Part shown: positions 33,351 through 43,063 of the stretch, piece after piece | Layout: each line of letters begins with the position of its first letter | Position numbering within the stretch: the stretch's first letter is position 1 | Assembly: GCA_902763335.1 (NCBI GenBank) | Contig: CACWRR010000008.1 | Location: 1-50,774, forward strand | Reading direction: 5' to 3' | Length of the DNA stretch: 50,774 nt | DNA from: an uncultured Lachnospiraceae bacterium | Lineage (GTDB): Bacteria; Bacillota; Clostridia; Lachnospirales; Lachnospiraceae | Translations under genes and position numbers: made by a program | The notes under the pieces: model-generated | Databases searched by the model: none | What the model was told of the DNA's origin: nothing | What the model saw: only the letters and a program-made list of their open reading frames with translations

Positions 33351-35492
33351 TTATATCTTCATCGTAAGCTGTATACGTCCTTTTTTCTCGTCAACGCTTA
33401 TTACCTTTACATCAACAATGTCTCCTACACTTACAACTTCAAGCGGATGTTTGATATATTTATCACATATCTGGGAAATATGAACAAGTCCGTCCTGATG
33501 AACGCCTATATCCACAAATACACCGAAATCTATAACATTTCTTACAGTTCCCTTGAGTACCATTCCCGGAGTGAGATCTGACATTTCAAGAACATCAGTC
33601 CTTAAGATAGGCTTTGGCATTTCATATCGTGGATCTCTTGCCGGTTTTTCAAGTTCTTTAATAATATCCTGAAGAGTGATTTCACCTATTCCGAGTTCTT
33701 CGGCTGTTTTTTTCAAATCTTTAACCATTAGACCGATACCGATAAGATTACCGGATGTTATATCATCAGGTGTAAATCCGAGTTTTTTGAGGAGAGCATT
33801 TGCTGCATCGTATGTTTCAGGATGTACGCTTGTGGTATCAAGAGGATTGTCACCACCGCTTATACGCATGAATCCGGCACACTGTTCAAATGCTTTCGGT
33901 CCTAACTTTGCTACTTTTAGAAGCTGCTTTCTGTTCGTGAATTTTCCGTTTTCTTCTCTGTAGGCTACAATATTTTTGGCAATTGTTTTTGAGATACCTG
34001 AGATGTATTCAAGCAGGCTGGCTGAGGCAGTGTTCAAATCAACACCCACTTTATTTACACAGTCCTCGACTACGCCTGTGAGTGTGTCGCCAAGCTTTTT
34101 CTGGTTCATGTCGTGCTGGTACTGTCCTACACCGATAGCTTTAGGGTCTATTTTAACCAATTCGGCTAATGGGTCCTGAAGACGGCGGGCTATAGAGGCA
34201 GCACTACGCTGACCTACATCAAAGTTAGGAAACTCTTCGGTTGCAAGTTTACTTGCTGAATATACAGATGCACCGGCTTCATTTACAATTACATATTCAA
34301 CCTTTTCAGGAATTTCCTTTAATATTTCTACGATAACCAGTTCGGATTCCCTTGAGGCTGTACCGTTCCCAACAGATATAAGACTGATGCCGTATTTTTT
34401 AATAAGATTTTTAACTATTTTTTTAGCTTCTTCCACTTTATTCTGAGGTGCCGTAGGATATATTACAACAGTGTCAAGGACTTTACCTGTTGCATCCACT
34501 ACAGCAAGCTTACATCCGGTTCTGAATGCGGGGTCCCATCCGAGTACAACTTTTCCGGCAATAGGAGGCTGCATGAGAAGCTGTTCAAGATTTTTACCAA
34601 ATACACGTATGGCACCTTCCTGAGCCTTATCAGTAAGTTCATTTCTTATGTCACGCTCTATGGCAGGTGCAATGAGTCTCTTGTAACTGTCCTTTATGGT
34701 TGACTGAAGGAGAGGTGTTGTATACTGATTGTTATTTTTTATAATTTTCTTTTCGAGATATAATATTATTCTGTCTTCAGGAGCTTCGATTTTTACTGTC
34801 AGAATTTTTTCTGCTTCACCACGGTTGAGTGCAAGGATTCTGTGGTCGGCAGTCTTTGAAATTTTTTCAGTATAATTGTAATACATTTCGTATACGGATT
34901 CGGCTTCCTCGTCTTTTGCAGAAGACGTTATCATACCTTCCTTAAATGTCTGGTTTCTTATATATGTTCTGTAATCCGCATCATCAGATATAGTTTCAGC
35001 GATAATGTCACAGGCACCGGCTATGGCATCCTGGGCAGTAAGGACTTCCTTTTCTTCGGATATATATTCTTTTGCAGTTTCTTCAATTGGTTCCTTTGCC
35101 ATCTGGAGGGAAATATATGCTGCAAGAGGTTCAAGTCCTTTTTCTTTGGCAATGATTGCACGGGTACGTTTCTTAGGTCTGTATGGTCTGTAAAGATCAT
35201 CGATAGCCACCATTGTCTGGGCTTCTTCAATCTGTTTTCTTAATTCATCAGTAAGTTTGCCCTGTTCTTCTATGCTTGATAATACCTGTTCCTTTTTTTC
35301 TTCAAGATTTCTAAGATAGGTAAGTCTCTCACCGAGATTACGGAGAACCTCGTCATTAAGTGAACCGGTAGCCTCCTTACGGTATCTTGCTATAAAAGGA
35401 ATAGTATTTCCTTCATCAATAAGTTTGACGGCAGCTTCAGTCTGCCATAATTTAATATTCAATTCACTGGTTAATTGCTTTAAAATGTCCAT
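33351..35492 (-). CDS. tex: Tex-family S1 RNA-binding protein
   Basis: A nucleic-acid-binding protein of 713 residues, the usual Tex length, linked to transcription and translation fidelity. It has the N-terminal helical domain, a YqgF/RNase H-like core (VLGWDPAFRTGCKLAVVD), helix-hairpin-helix repeats (ASLLEYISGISKTIAKNIV) and a C-terminal S1 domain (GMVLKGTVRNVIDFGVFVDIG). AAAGG lies upstream of the start on the minus strand. It is a housekeeping gene standing between two accessory blocks on the opposite strand, and shares its terminator with the ABC operon. Confidence 0.95.
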   Translation of the reverse strand: MDILKQLTSELNIKLWQTEAAVKLIDEGNTIPFIARYRKEATGSLNDEVLRNLGERLTYLRNLEEKKEQVLSSIEEQGKLTDELRKQIEEAQTMVAIDDLYRPYRPKKRTRAIIAKEKGLEPLAAYISLQMAKEPIEETAKEYISEEKEVLTAQDAIAGACDIIAETISDDADYRTYIRNQTFKEGMITSSAKDEEAESVYEMYYNYTEKISKTADHRILALNRGEAEKILTVKIEAPEDRIILYLEKKIIKNNNQYTTPLLQSTIKDSYKRLIAPAIERDIRNELTDKAQEGAIRVFGKNLEQLLMQPPIAGKVVLGWDPAFRTGCKLAVVDATGKVLDTVVIYPTAPQNKVEEAKKIVKNLIKKYGISLISVGNGTASRESELVIVEILKEIPEKVEYVIVNEAGASVYSASKLATEEFPNFDVGQRSAASIARRLQDPLAELVKIDPKAIGVGQYQHDMNQKKLGDTLTGVVEDCVNKVGVDLNTASASLLEYISGISKTIAKNIVAYREENGKFTNRKQLLKVAKLGPKAFEQCAGFMRISGGDNPLDTTSVHPETYDAANALLKKLGFTPDDITSGNLIGIGLMVKDLKKTAEELGIGEITLQDIIKELEKPARDPRYEMPKPILRTDVLEMSDLTPGMVLKGTVRNVIDFGVFVDIGVHQDGLVHISQICDKYIKHPLEVVSVGDIVDVKVISVDEKKGRIQLTMKI

Positions 35493-35628
35493 AATAAATT
35501 AGCCTTTCCGGATTCGGATATTTTAAAATCTGAATCCTCTTCGTTAAATATAATTGTGCGAAAAATGTGCAGACGCACCAACAATTATTATAAAGGAATA
35601 AAATGGAAGTGTCTATTAAAATTTCAGA

Positions 35629-35657
35629 TTGACAGCATCTAAAATTAGGGGTATAAA
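35629..35657 (+). promoter_or_regulatory. Promoter upstream of the structured leader
   Basis: TTGACA (35629-35634), a 17-bp spacer, then TATAAA (35652-35657). A transcript from here would begin near 35664 and include the long hairpin at 35701-35829 before the response regulator start at 35890. Confidence 0.6.
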
Positions 35658-35700
35658 ACCAAATGGTTGTCAAAGATAAAAAACTATGTTATATCTTGTA

Positions 35701-35829
35701 CAAAACACCAATTGCATAAGCGACATTCTGAGGCGGCCGGTACTTAGCGGATACATGCAATGTAGCCGCTTATGTACCGCTGCCAGCCGAAGATAGTGAA
35801 AACGTGTGAGCGTTGGAATTGGTGTTTTG
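35701..35829 (+). ncRNA. Long imperfect hairpin, candidate structured RNA or MITE
   Basis: Perfect 13-bp terminal arms CAAAACACCAATT (35701-35713) and AATTGGTGTTTTG (35817-35829). The inside is also largely self-complementary: around 35732-35750 pairs with 35766-35784 (GGTAC and TAGCGG against CCGCT and GTACC), capped by ACAT-GCA-ATGT. It is more G/C-rich than the surrounding gap (35493-35889, 397 nt, otherwise without genes). No T-run follows, so it is not a simple terminator. It could be the leader of the two-component system, a free-standing small RNA, or a miniature inverted-repeat element. No known RNA family was recognised. Confidence 0.5.
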
Positions 35830-35889
35830 ACATAGAGTTTTATTGTGAACAGATTAATTTTAATAAAGTTACATATTGGAGGTTAGCAA

Positions 35890-36558
35890 ATGTCAGATAT
35901 CAGAATATTGATAGTGGAAGATGAAGAGGCTATAGCCAAAATGATAGCCATGAATCTAAAAGTTGCAAATTATAATACAAGTATATATTATGACGGAAGT
36001 GAGGCAGCAGATGCTCTTACCGGTGATCATGCATATGACCTTGCACTTCTTGACATTATGCTGCCCGGTATGGATGGTTTTGAACTTTTGGATGAAATGA
36101 AAAAATATGGAATCCCTGTAATATTTCTCACGGCAAAAGATGATATAGAATCTAAAGTTCAGGGATTGAAGGGCGGTGCCGAGGATTATATAGTTAAACC
36201 ATTTGATGTGCTTGAGCTTCTTGTAAGAATAGAGAAAGTCCTTGAACGAAATCAGAAGTTCAGTAATACGGAGAAGGTTCTTGATATAGAGATTAATTTT
36301 AAGGAGCACACGATAAGACAGAACGGTCATGAGGTTGTTCTCAAACCAATGGAATTTTCGTTACTTGAGGTGCTTATAAAGAATAAAAATATTGCCATAT
36401 CAAGACAGAGGCTTCTTAATATGGTGTGGGGAACGGATTACTATGGGGAGACGAGGACAGTAGATGTACACATAGGACAGCTTAGAAAAAAACTAGACTG
36501 GGGAGAACATATAAAGACTGTCAGCAAGCTGGGATATCGACTGGAGGTGCCGGTATAA
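35890..36558 (+). CDS. OmpR-family response regulator
   Basis: A two-component DNA-binding regulator of 222 residues. The receiver domain has the acidic pair E10-D11, phospho-acceptor D55 (LALLDIMLPGMDG) and K103 (YIVKPFD). The winged-helix output domain ends with the usual VDVHIGQLRKKL and VSKLGYRLEV patterns. It has a TTGGAGG ribosome site and a long upstream region with a structured element. The kinase gene starts 1 nt after its stop. Likely targets are the lipoprotein and ABC genes that follow. Confidence 0.95.
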   Translation: MSDIRILIVEDEEAIAKMIAMNLKVANYNTSIYYDGSEAADALTGDHAYDLALLDIMLPGMDGFELLDEMKKYGIPVIFLTAKDDIESKVQGLKGGAEDYIVKPFDVLELLVRIEKVLERNQKFSNTEKVLDIEINFKEHTIRQNGHEVVLKPMEFSLLEVLIKNKNIAISRQRLLNMVWGTDYYGETRTVDVHIGQLRKKLDWGEHIKTVSKLGYRLEVPV

Positions 36559-36559
36559 T

Positions 36560-37906
36560 TTGAAAATACGAACGAGGATTATTGTAATCAGTTGTATCAT
36601 GGTCATGATATCATCTGTTACGGTGGCTACGGTTTTGCTATGGTTCGCATATGGAAGTATGAGTAAAGAAGCATATGCTGAGGCGAATAAAGATGCATAC
36701 ACCTGTTTTAATGATTTTGACATAAATATAAAAAAGTATGCAGAAATTGATGATCTGGATGTATATGCCGAATATTACTTAAAAACAGCAACCGACAGAA
36801 AAACAGTGTGTATAAATCATGAGAACAACAAAGAAGTATACAACAGTACTGCGATAGATAAAGAAAGTCTTATAAATAGAAAATATAAAACTGATCAGGG
36901 AATGGGGTATAGCTATATACATTACGGCGGTGGAGAGTACATAATATTTCAGTCTGAATATATTGGGAAATATGTTCTGTATAGGATAGAGGATGTTTCA
37001 TATGTCAAAAGTAATATATACAAGCTTGCTTTTTATGGCGTTCTGGTGCTTGCGGTAGTATTGTGCATAACATTTATGTTACTTGCAATATTACTTAAAA
37101 GGCAGTTTATTCCTTTGCAAAGGCTGAAGGACACGACAAAACTTATGGCAGATGGAATGTATGATGTGCGGACGGATGTAAAGAGAGATGATGAAGTAGG
37201 GGAGCTTGGAAAAAGTTTTAATAAAATGGCGGAGGCAGTTGAGAAAAGAGATAAGAATTTAAAGCTGTTTATGGGAAATCTTACCCATGAGCTTAAGACA
37301 CCTATGACTGCCATATCCGGTTATGCACAGACAATGCTTAATGTAAAATTATCTGAAGATGAGGCGGAGGAGGCACTTATTTACATTTGTGATGAGTGTA
37401 AGAGGCTTGAAAGAATGTCAAAAAAACTTATGAGGCTGCTTGAGATAGAAAATAACGGTGACAAGTTGGAATTTAGGGAAATACCGGTAAATAAACTTTT
37501 TGATGAGACAATAAAGACATGCAGGACTGTTATTAAAGGAAAAAATATAAATATAGAATGTGAGGATGATGGTACTATATTATGTGTGGAGCCTGACCTG
37601 ATGACAGATGTTTTGGTGAATCTTGTGGATAATGCGGTGAAAGCCAGTGACAATGGTGGAAAGATAGAACTTACATGCAGTAATAAGTTAATAAGAATAC
37701 GGGATTATGGATGCGGAATGGCTTCGGAAGAACTGGAAAAGATAATGGAGCCGTTTTACATGATTGATAAATCACGCAGCAGAAAAAATGGAGGGGCAGG
37801 TCTGGGACTTGCACTTTCGGCTGCCATACTCAGACGGCATAACGTAAAATTCAGTATAGAGAGCCGACCGGGAGAAGGAACAATTGTTAATTTACAATTT
37901 GTTTAA
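36560..37906 (+). CDS. Membrane sensor histidine kinase
   Basis: Partner kinase of the preceding regulator, 448 residues. Two membrane segments (about 6-29 and 154-178) enclose an extracytoplasmic sensor of about 125 residues. Then come a HAMP linker, the H-box NLTHELKTPMTA, N-box LVNLVDNAVKAS and G-boxes RDYGCGMA and GGAGLGLAL. The start is a TTG 12 nt after GGAGG, directly following the regulator's stop. A terminator lies after the gene, so the ABC genes downstream have their own transcript or rely on read-through. Confidence 0.93.
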   Translation: MKIRTRIIVISCIMVMISSVTVATVLLWFAYGSMSKEAYAEANKDAYTCFNDFDINIKKYAEIDDLDVYAEYYLKTATDRKTVCINHENNKEVYNSTAIDKESLINRKYKTDQGMGYSYIHYGGGEYIIFQSEYIGKYVLYRIEDVSYVKSNIYKLAFYGVLVLAVVLCITFMLLAILLKRQFIPLQRLKDTTKLMADGMYDVRTDVKRDDEVGELGKSFNKMAEAVEKRDKNLKLFMGNLTHELKTPMTAISGYAQTMLNVKLSEDEAEEALIYICDECKRLERMSKKLMRLLEIENNGDKLEFREIPVNKLFDETIKTCRTVIKGKNINIECEDDGTILCVEPDLMTDVLVNLVDNAVKASDNGGKIELTCSNKLIRIRDYGCGMASEELEKIMEPFYMIDKSRSRKNGGAGLGLALSAAILRRHNVKFSIESRPGEGTIVNLQFV

Positions 37907-37929
37907 AAAACGATGAATACTTGATGTGA

Positions 37930-37974
37930 AAGTCTGTGTTACAATTCATGCAAGAGTTGAAACACAGACTTTTT
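37930..37974 (+). terminator. Rho-independent terminator
   Basis: AAGTCTGTGTT pairs perfectly with AACACAGACTT around a 20-nt loop, followed by a T-run. It ends the two-component genes. Confidence 0.88.
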
Positions 37975-38018
37975 GTGTAAAACAACATTAGAAAAAGCAG
38001 ATGGAAATGAGGAATATT

Positions 38019-39509
38019 ATGAAACAAAGAAATTTTACAATATTATTAGCAGGTGTTGCACTTGCAGCAGTTTTATCAGGATGTCAGAAGAATCCTGATT
38101 CATCAATAGTAAAGAACAAAGATTTTGATAAACTTATTGATCAGGCGAAGGATGAAAATAACGGTGTATCAGATACACAGCAGGTAGCAGAAAACTATGA
38201 TACATATAAGAATTCATTTTCAGATGAATCTCTGGGAGTGTCGGTGAATGTGGATGCGCAGGTTGACATTCCGCAGACTGATAAACTGTCGATATTCAGG
38301 GTTAAGCAAAAGAACATATCACAGGAATTTCTGCATAAAATCAAAGAGAAATTCATGAGTGAGGATAAACTTTATGATGCTGCCGCTACGGATGCTCAGA
38401 CAAAGCGGACCATAGAACAGAGCATGAAGGAAGCAAAAAGCCAGTTAGATGAAGCGAAGCAGGCTATTAAAGACGGAGAGGTGGAGGAAGAAGATTTAAA
38501 GGTATATCAGAAAGAATATGATGATACTATGAAGGAACTTGAGGAACAGTATGAGACGGCACCGGATAAAGTAGATTTAGAAAATTATAAATCAGATGGA
38601 AAATTTCATAAGACGAGCGAATTTAAAGATAAAAATGACTTTTATAACTGGGTATATGATCTAAATGAAAACGGAGAAGTATTTTGTGGGATAAATAAAG
38701 GTGAAAATGGTATATATAAATCTTTATATGCCCAGAATAATGAGAATTATGGAAATTGTTTAAGATACAGAGAAAGCCGCAGCGGATATATATGGAATTG
38801 GAGTTCAATGGCAGATGTAAGTATTCAGGGTAAGGAAATGTATTCAGGTGATGGCGGTGAATATATGCAATTTAAAGAAAATGAACTTACCATCTCAGAA
38901 GATGATGCCAAAACATTGGCAGATGCTTTTATAAGCGAAGAAGGACTTGATGATTATAAAATGTACAGTTGCGAGAAAAAACAGTCCGCTGAAGACTTAA
39001 GAAGTGGTGGAGATGCTACACTGGATAACATATATCTTATTACATATATGCGAAATATAAACGGAGCATTTGTGTTACCGAATTCGGGTAAATTTCAGGA
39101 GGGATGGCAGGGTCAGTCCTATGTGAAAAAAGTCTGGCCGATAGAAGAGATTGCCATTCAGGTGACGGATGACGGAATTATAGGAGTTGATTACGCATCG
39201 CCTATAGAGACTGTAGATACAGTTGTTGAAGGGGCAACATTAAAACAGTTTGATGAGATAAAGGGAATATTTGAAAACATGGTTGTAGCCATGTACGCTG
39301 ACGAAGAACTTAAAAGAGAGATAAAGGTTGATAGTGTGAAACTTGGTTATGCCATAATCAGTGAGGAGGGAACATTTGATACAGGACTTCTGGTACCGGT
39401 ATGGGATTTTAACGGTACGGTAAATGATAGTGGCAGGATAGATGAAACCAGTATTATGACAATAAATGCCATAGACGGTACGGTTATTGACAGAGGGTTG
39501 GGATATTAA
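38019..39509 (+). CDS. Lipoprotein of unknown function
   Basis: A 496-residue lipoprotein with a textbook lipobox (LSGC, Cys22). A helical Glu/Lys-rich, coiled-coil-like region occupies about residues 115-180; the rest is a large external domain with many short beta-type and aromatic segments. It resembles large lipoproteins of Lachnospiraceae without assigned function. The ATG at 38019 follows GAAATGAGGAATATT, nearly identical to the leader of the ABC ATPase gene at 41049. Its stop overlaps the start of the next membrane gene by one base, so it heads an operon reaching 43811. Confidence 0.75.
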   Translation: MKQRNFTILLAGVALAAVLSGCQKNPDSSIVKNKDFDKLIDQAKDENNGVSDTQQVAENYDTYKNSFSDESLGVSVNVDAQVDIPQTDKLSIFRVKQKNISQEFLHKIKEKFMSEDKLYDAAATDAQTKRTIEQSMKEAKSQLDEAKQAIKDGEVEEEDLKVYQKEYDDTMKELEEQYETAPDKVDLENYKSDGKFHKTSEFKDKNDFYNWVYDLNENGEVFCGINKGENGIYKSLYAQNNENYGNCLRYRESRSGYIWNWSSMADVSIQGKEMYSGDGGEYMQFKENELTISEDDAKTLADAFISEEGLDDYKMYSCEKKQSAEDLRSGGDATLDNIYLITYMRNINGAFVLPNSGKFQEGWQGQSYVKKVWPIEEIAIQVTDDGIIGVDYASPIETVDTVVEGATLKQFDEIKGIFENMVVAMYADEELKREIKVDSVKLGYAIISEEGTFDTGLLVPVWDFNGTVNDSGRIDETSIMTINAIDGTVIDRGLGY

Positions 39510-40144
39510 TGAACAGCTTTGAGACAGATTTAAAAAGGGCGGTAATATCATGGAGATTTGCAGCCGGGGTGTTGGTGCAGAGCATTATTCTGTTTCTGAC
39601 GGGGATTGATGAAAAGTTATTTTATATCAGTGTTCCGGTAGTGTGTACATTTCCTTATGCGACTGCATGGCTTTCTGATTATCAGGGTGGCTTTTTGAAA
39701 AGTTACCTTATACGCAGCGGAATAAATTCATACATATTTGGAAAGATTTTTGCCTGTGGTATCAGTGGCGGACTTGTGGAGGTTGTGGCATGTGCGGTTT
39801 ATGTAAAATGTCAGTCGGCTAAACCCGGTAGTGCAGCCGGGATTGATTTAATGCTTATATTTATGTCGGGAATGTTGTGGGCAATGACAGCGGCATTACT
39901 TGCCGCATTATCGGGCAGTAATTATGTGGCATATGGCGGTTCGTTTGTAATATATTATCTGTTGGTTATACTGCATGAGAGATATTTTAAAGGTCTGTAC
40001 TGCCTTTATCCTTATGAATGGATAAAATGTGAGCATACATGGATTATGGGCAGGGGCGGAATAATGATAATGTTGTCGGGAATCATATTGATTATTGTAT
40101 TTTTGTACTATGAGATATTGAGGAGGTGCATGGAAAATGTCTGA
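39509..40144 (+). CDS. Integral membrane protein, probable ABC-2 permease subunit
   Basis: A 211-residue protein with about six membrane segments and almost no soluble domain. It contains the short motif SDYQGGFLKSYLIRSGI after the second segment, a feature of small ABC-2 type permeases of peptide-resistance systems. Its start overlaps the upstream lipoprotein stop and its end overlaps the next membrane gene by 8 nt. With the following gene and the ATPase at 41049 it likely forms one transporter. Family assignment is by layout, not by a recognised motif. Confidence 0.7.
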   Translation: MNSFETDLKRAVISWRFAAGVLVQSIILFLTGIDEKLFYISVPVVCTFPYATAWLSDYQGGFLKSYLIRSGINSYIFGKIFACGISGGLVEVVACAVYVKCQSAKPGSAAGIDLMLIFMSGMLWAMTAALLAALSGSNYVAYGGSFVIYYLLVILHERYFKGLYCLYPYEWIKCEHTWIMGRGGIMIMLSGIILIIVFLYYEILRRCMENV

Positions 40145-41030
40145 GATAAGACAGATAGTGCTGACGGCTGTTACTAATTTTAGAGGATGGCGGAAGAATC
40201 CAAAGGTGATACTGTCATTTTGTTTTGCATTTATTATATGTTTTCTGTTGTCAGATAAAGTTTTAATGTTTTCGGAACGCCACAATACATCTCTTCAGAT
40301 ACTTGAGCCGTTTATATGGACGTTTGGCGATGCAGGTTCGGTCATGCTCATATCACTTCCTCTGTTATTACTGTTTTCAGATGTCCCTGATTTAAATAAT
40401 CATGTTCCGTTCTTTCTTATCAGAATAAACAGAAAAATATGGATGCTTGGGCAGATACTTTATATGATGATGGCTACATTTATATTTATGATGTTTGTGC
40501 TTGTATCAACATGCCTGCTTGCGGAACACAGGGTATATACGGCAAATATGTGGAGTAACACTGCGGCTATACTCGGCTATTCAAAGATAGGAAATGAAAT
40601 AGCTGTCCCCGCATTTGTCAAGGTGCTTGAATTATCATTTCCTTATGGATGTATGATACATATATTCGGACTGATGATGGGATATTCCCTGATGCTGTCA
40701 GGAATAGTTCTGTTACTTAATCTGTTCAAAAAAAATGCAGGCATGATTGGAGGCATAGTATTCAGCGGATTTGGAATCGTGCTCACTCCTGACATAGTGG
40801 CAAAGTGGTTCTCCATAGGAAGAGAGAAAATGAATATTGCAAATATAATATTCGGATGGATTTCACCATTAAATCATGCGACATATTATATGCACAATTT
40901 TGGGTATGACAATCTGCCCAAACTATGGTTTTCGTATTTGTTTTTTGTAATAGGAAGCATAATTATATTTCTGGCAGCAATGATACGGATAAAAAGATAT
41001 CCGTTCTCATTCACGGGAACAACAAAATAA
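40137..41030 (+). CDS. Integral membrane protein, probable ABC-2 permease subunit
   Basis: A 297-residue protein with about six membrane segments and a short periplasmic-side loop. It has a GAGGAGG ribosome site inside the previous gene and an 8-nt overlap with it. Together with the 211-residue protein it probably makes the membrane part of the ABC transporter energised by the ATPase 18 nt downstream. No substrate clue is visible. Confidence 0.7.
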   Translation: MSEIRQIVLTAVTNFRGWRKNPKVILSFCFAFIICFLLSDKVLMFSERHNTSLQILEPFIWTFGDAGSVMLISLPLLLLFSDVPDLNNHVPFFLIRINRKIWMLGQILYMMMATFIFMMFVLVSTCLLAEHRVYTANMWSNTAAILGYSKIGNEIAVPAFVKVLELSFPYGCMIHIFGLMMGYSLMLSGIVLLLNLFKKNAGMIGGIVFSGFGIVLTPDIVAKWFSIGREKMNIANIIFGWISPLNHATYYMHNFGYDNLPKLWFSYLFFVIGSIIIFLAAMIRIKRYPFSFTGTTK

Positions 41031-41048
41031 ACAGAAATGAGGAATATT

Positions 41049-41678
41049 ATGAAAGACGGTATAATTGTTGAACATGTTTATAAATCATTTGGTAAGGAAA
41101 AGGTTCTTGAAGATGTAAATCTTACAATAGAAAAAGGAAAGATTTTTGGAGTAGTCGGGAATAATGGAAGCGGAAAGACGGTACTTATGAAGTGCATATG
41201 TGGTTTTTTACAGGCGGACAGCGGAAAGATAACCATTAATGAAAAGGTTATCGGTAAGGACTGTGATTTTCCTGAGAGTCTTGGCATGATAATAGAAACT
41301 CCCGGATTTCTGCCAAATATAAGCGGTTATAAAAATTTAAAAATTCTTGCAGGTTTAAAGGCAGCCATAGGTAAAAAGGAGATTTTAGACAGCCTCGAAA
41401 GAGTCGGGCTTGATCCCTATATGAAAAAACATGTGGCAAAATATTCGCTCGGAATGAGACAGCGGCTTGGTATAGCGCAGGCGATAATGGAAGATCCGGA
41501 TGTACTTATATTAGATGAACCGTTTAACGGGTTGGATAAAACCGGAGTAAAACATATGAGAGAATTATTAAAAGAATTAAAAAATCAGGGCAAATCAATC
41601 CTTCTTGCCAGCCACAATGCACAGGATATAGAAGAATTGTGTGATGATGTACATGAAATGGAGGACAAATGGATATGA
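41049..41678 (+). CDS. ABC transporter ATP-binding protein
   Basis: A small ABC ATPase of 209 residues. Walker A is GVVGNNGSGKT, the signature is SLGMRQRLGIA, and Walker B is VLILDEPFNGLD; the switch His is in LLASHNAQDIEEL. The start at 41049 follows AGAAATGAGGAATATT; an in-frame ATG-like extension to 41037 overlaps that site. The gene lies between two membrane proteins and a surface protein, so it most likely powers the adjacent permeases. Confidence 0.92.
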   Translation: MKDGIIVEHVYKSFGKEKVLEDVNLTIEKGKIFGVVGNNGSGKTVLMKCICGFLQADSGKITINEKVIGKDCDFPESLGMIIETPGFLPNISGYKNLKILAGLKAAIGKKEILDSLERVGLDPYMKKHVAKYSLGMRQRLGIAQAIMEDPDVLILDEPFNGLDKTGVKHMRELLKELKNQGKSILLASHNAQDIEELCDDVHEMEDKWI

Positions 41679-43063
41679 GAAGAGTGATAAGAATAATGAT
41701 GCTGCTATTTTCGGCAATCATGTTGTTTGCGACAAACGTATTTGCAGATGATGGAGACTACACTCCCGTATCCGTAAAGGTAGACAACCAGAATATTTAT
41801 GACGGAATGGACAAGGCATATTGTGACGGTTATATTCCGCGGGTTGAAAACGGATATGCATACATAGTGCTGCCGGTAATATGTGACGGCGGTATTAAGG
41901 ATAATACAGTAACGGCAAAACTTGATCTTGGCGATACACAGAGTATGCCCTTTGTATGTAAAAATTATGAGAAGAATGTTTATCTGACAGAGATGGAAGT
42001 AAATAATCATACAGGAAAGGTAAGCTGTTATCCTGTGGTATTTTCACTCGAATTAAAATCTGACAGAATAAATGGAAATTATCCTGTAACATTCAGCATA
42101 AAAGGACAGGACAACTCCGGAAATGAAGTTTCGGCAGATTTTGTAGTGTATGTAAACATAACGGATGGACAAAATCTACAGGATACTGCTGATACATCAC
42201 AGACAGAGCCGGTATTTACACCAAAGCTTATTATAGAATCTTATACATTTTCGACAGATACGATAAATGCGGGAGACGCAGTGACCATAAATATAAATCT
42301 GCATAATACGAGTGGTACTGAGATGATAAAAAATGCGTCTGTTACAGTAGAAGAACCGGAAAGTAACTTTAGTCCGGCGGATAAAAGTTCGGGAGTATTC
42401 ATTGGTGACATAGCTCCGGATGGAAATGCAGTTGTTTCGATGACATATAACGTTTCAGCAGTAACACCTCAGGGAGAGTACGATTTTAATATCACAGCCG
42501 ATTATGCAGATATACGCGGAAATGCGTGTACTGGTGGAGGCAAGGTGAGAATGAATGTGGTTCAGCCGGTAAATGTTCAGTTCAATAAGTTTTCTCTTGG
42601 AGAGAGCTTTGAAGTGGCAGATGTAGCAAATGCAACAGTTCAGGTCATGAACCTTGGGAGAGAGAAGATATATAATGTAAGGGCAGAGATTGAGGGAGAT
42701 GGACTGAGTCCTGAAAAAACCATTTTTATAGGGGATGTGGAAGCCGGGCAGCAGGCAGAACAGAGTGCATATGTAACAATAACCGGACTTAAGGATTCTA
42801 CATACTCATATGGGGATACAACAGGGAAAATTACATATTATTATGAAGATCAGGCAGGAAAACAGTATCAGAGTGAAGATGAATTTACATTAAGAATAGA
42901 GTCACCGTTTGCCGGACTTGATAAGGAAAGCAAAACGGTGGATAAAACCGGACAATGGTGGATTATCATGGCGGTAATAGTAGTTATACTGTTGATAATT
43001 GCTGCATTTGTCAGTGTTTGTCACATGAAACGGAGGCAGGATATAAATGAGACTAATCCGTAA
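41675..43063 (+). CDS. Secreted, C-terminally anchored CARDB/S-layer-like protein
   Basis: A protein of about 462 residues. A signal peptide (cleavage near VFA-DDGD) leads to several Ig-like beta-sandwich blocks (about 25-160, 175-290, 295-410) of the CARDB/NEW3 kind, with a typical TINAGDAVTINI start. A C-terminal membrane segment (about 428-450) has a short basic cytoplasmic tail. Such proteins often act as surface partners of ABC systems. The ATG at 41675 is 9 nt from GGAGGA; an in-frame ATG at 41669 is closer. The frame overlaps the ATPase by a few bases. Confidence 0.75.
   Translation: MRRVIRIMMLLFSAIMLFATNVFADDGDYTPVSVKVDNQNIYDGMDKAYCDGYIPRVENGYAYIVLPVICDGGIKDNTVTAKLDLGDTQSMPFVCKNYEKNVYLTEMEVNNHTGKVSCYPVVFSLELKSDRINGNYPVTFSIKGQDNSGNEVSADFVVYVNITDGQNLQDTADTSQTEPVFTPKLIIESYTFSTDTINAGDAVTININLHNTSGTEMIKNASVTVEEPESNFSPADKSSGVFIGDIAPDGNAVVSMTYNVSAVTPQGEYDFNITADYADIRGNACTGGGKVRMNVVQPVNVQFNKFSLGESFEVADVANATVQVMNLGREKIYNVRAEIEGDGLSPEKTIFIGDVEAGQQAEQSAYVTITGLKDSTYSYGDTTGKITYYYEDQAGKQYQSEDEFTLRIESPFAGLDKESKTVDKTGQWWIIMAVIVVILLIIAAFVSVCHMKRRQDINETNP

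Noticed and set aside
33306-33581. Plus-strand open frame of 91 codons
   Set aside because: It lies wholly antisense to the 3' end of tex, which has clear S1-domain homology; no ribosome site.
35701-35829. Assignment as 6S RNA, SRP RNA or a known riboswitch
   Set aside because: The SRP tetraloop motif, the 6S open bubble, and TPP, cobalamin, guanidine and c-di-GMP core motifs are not seen. Left as unassigned structure.
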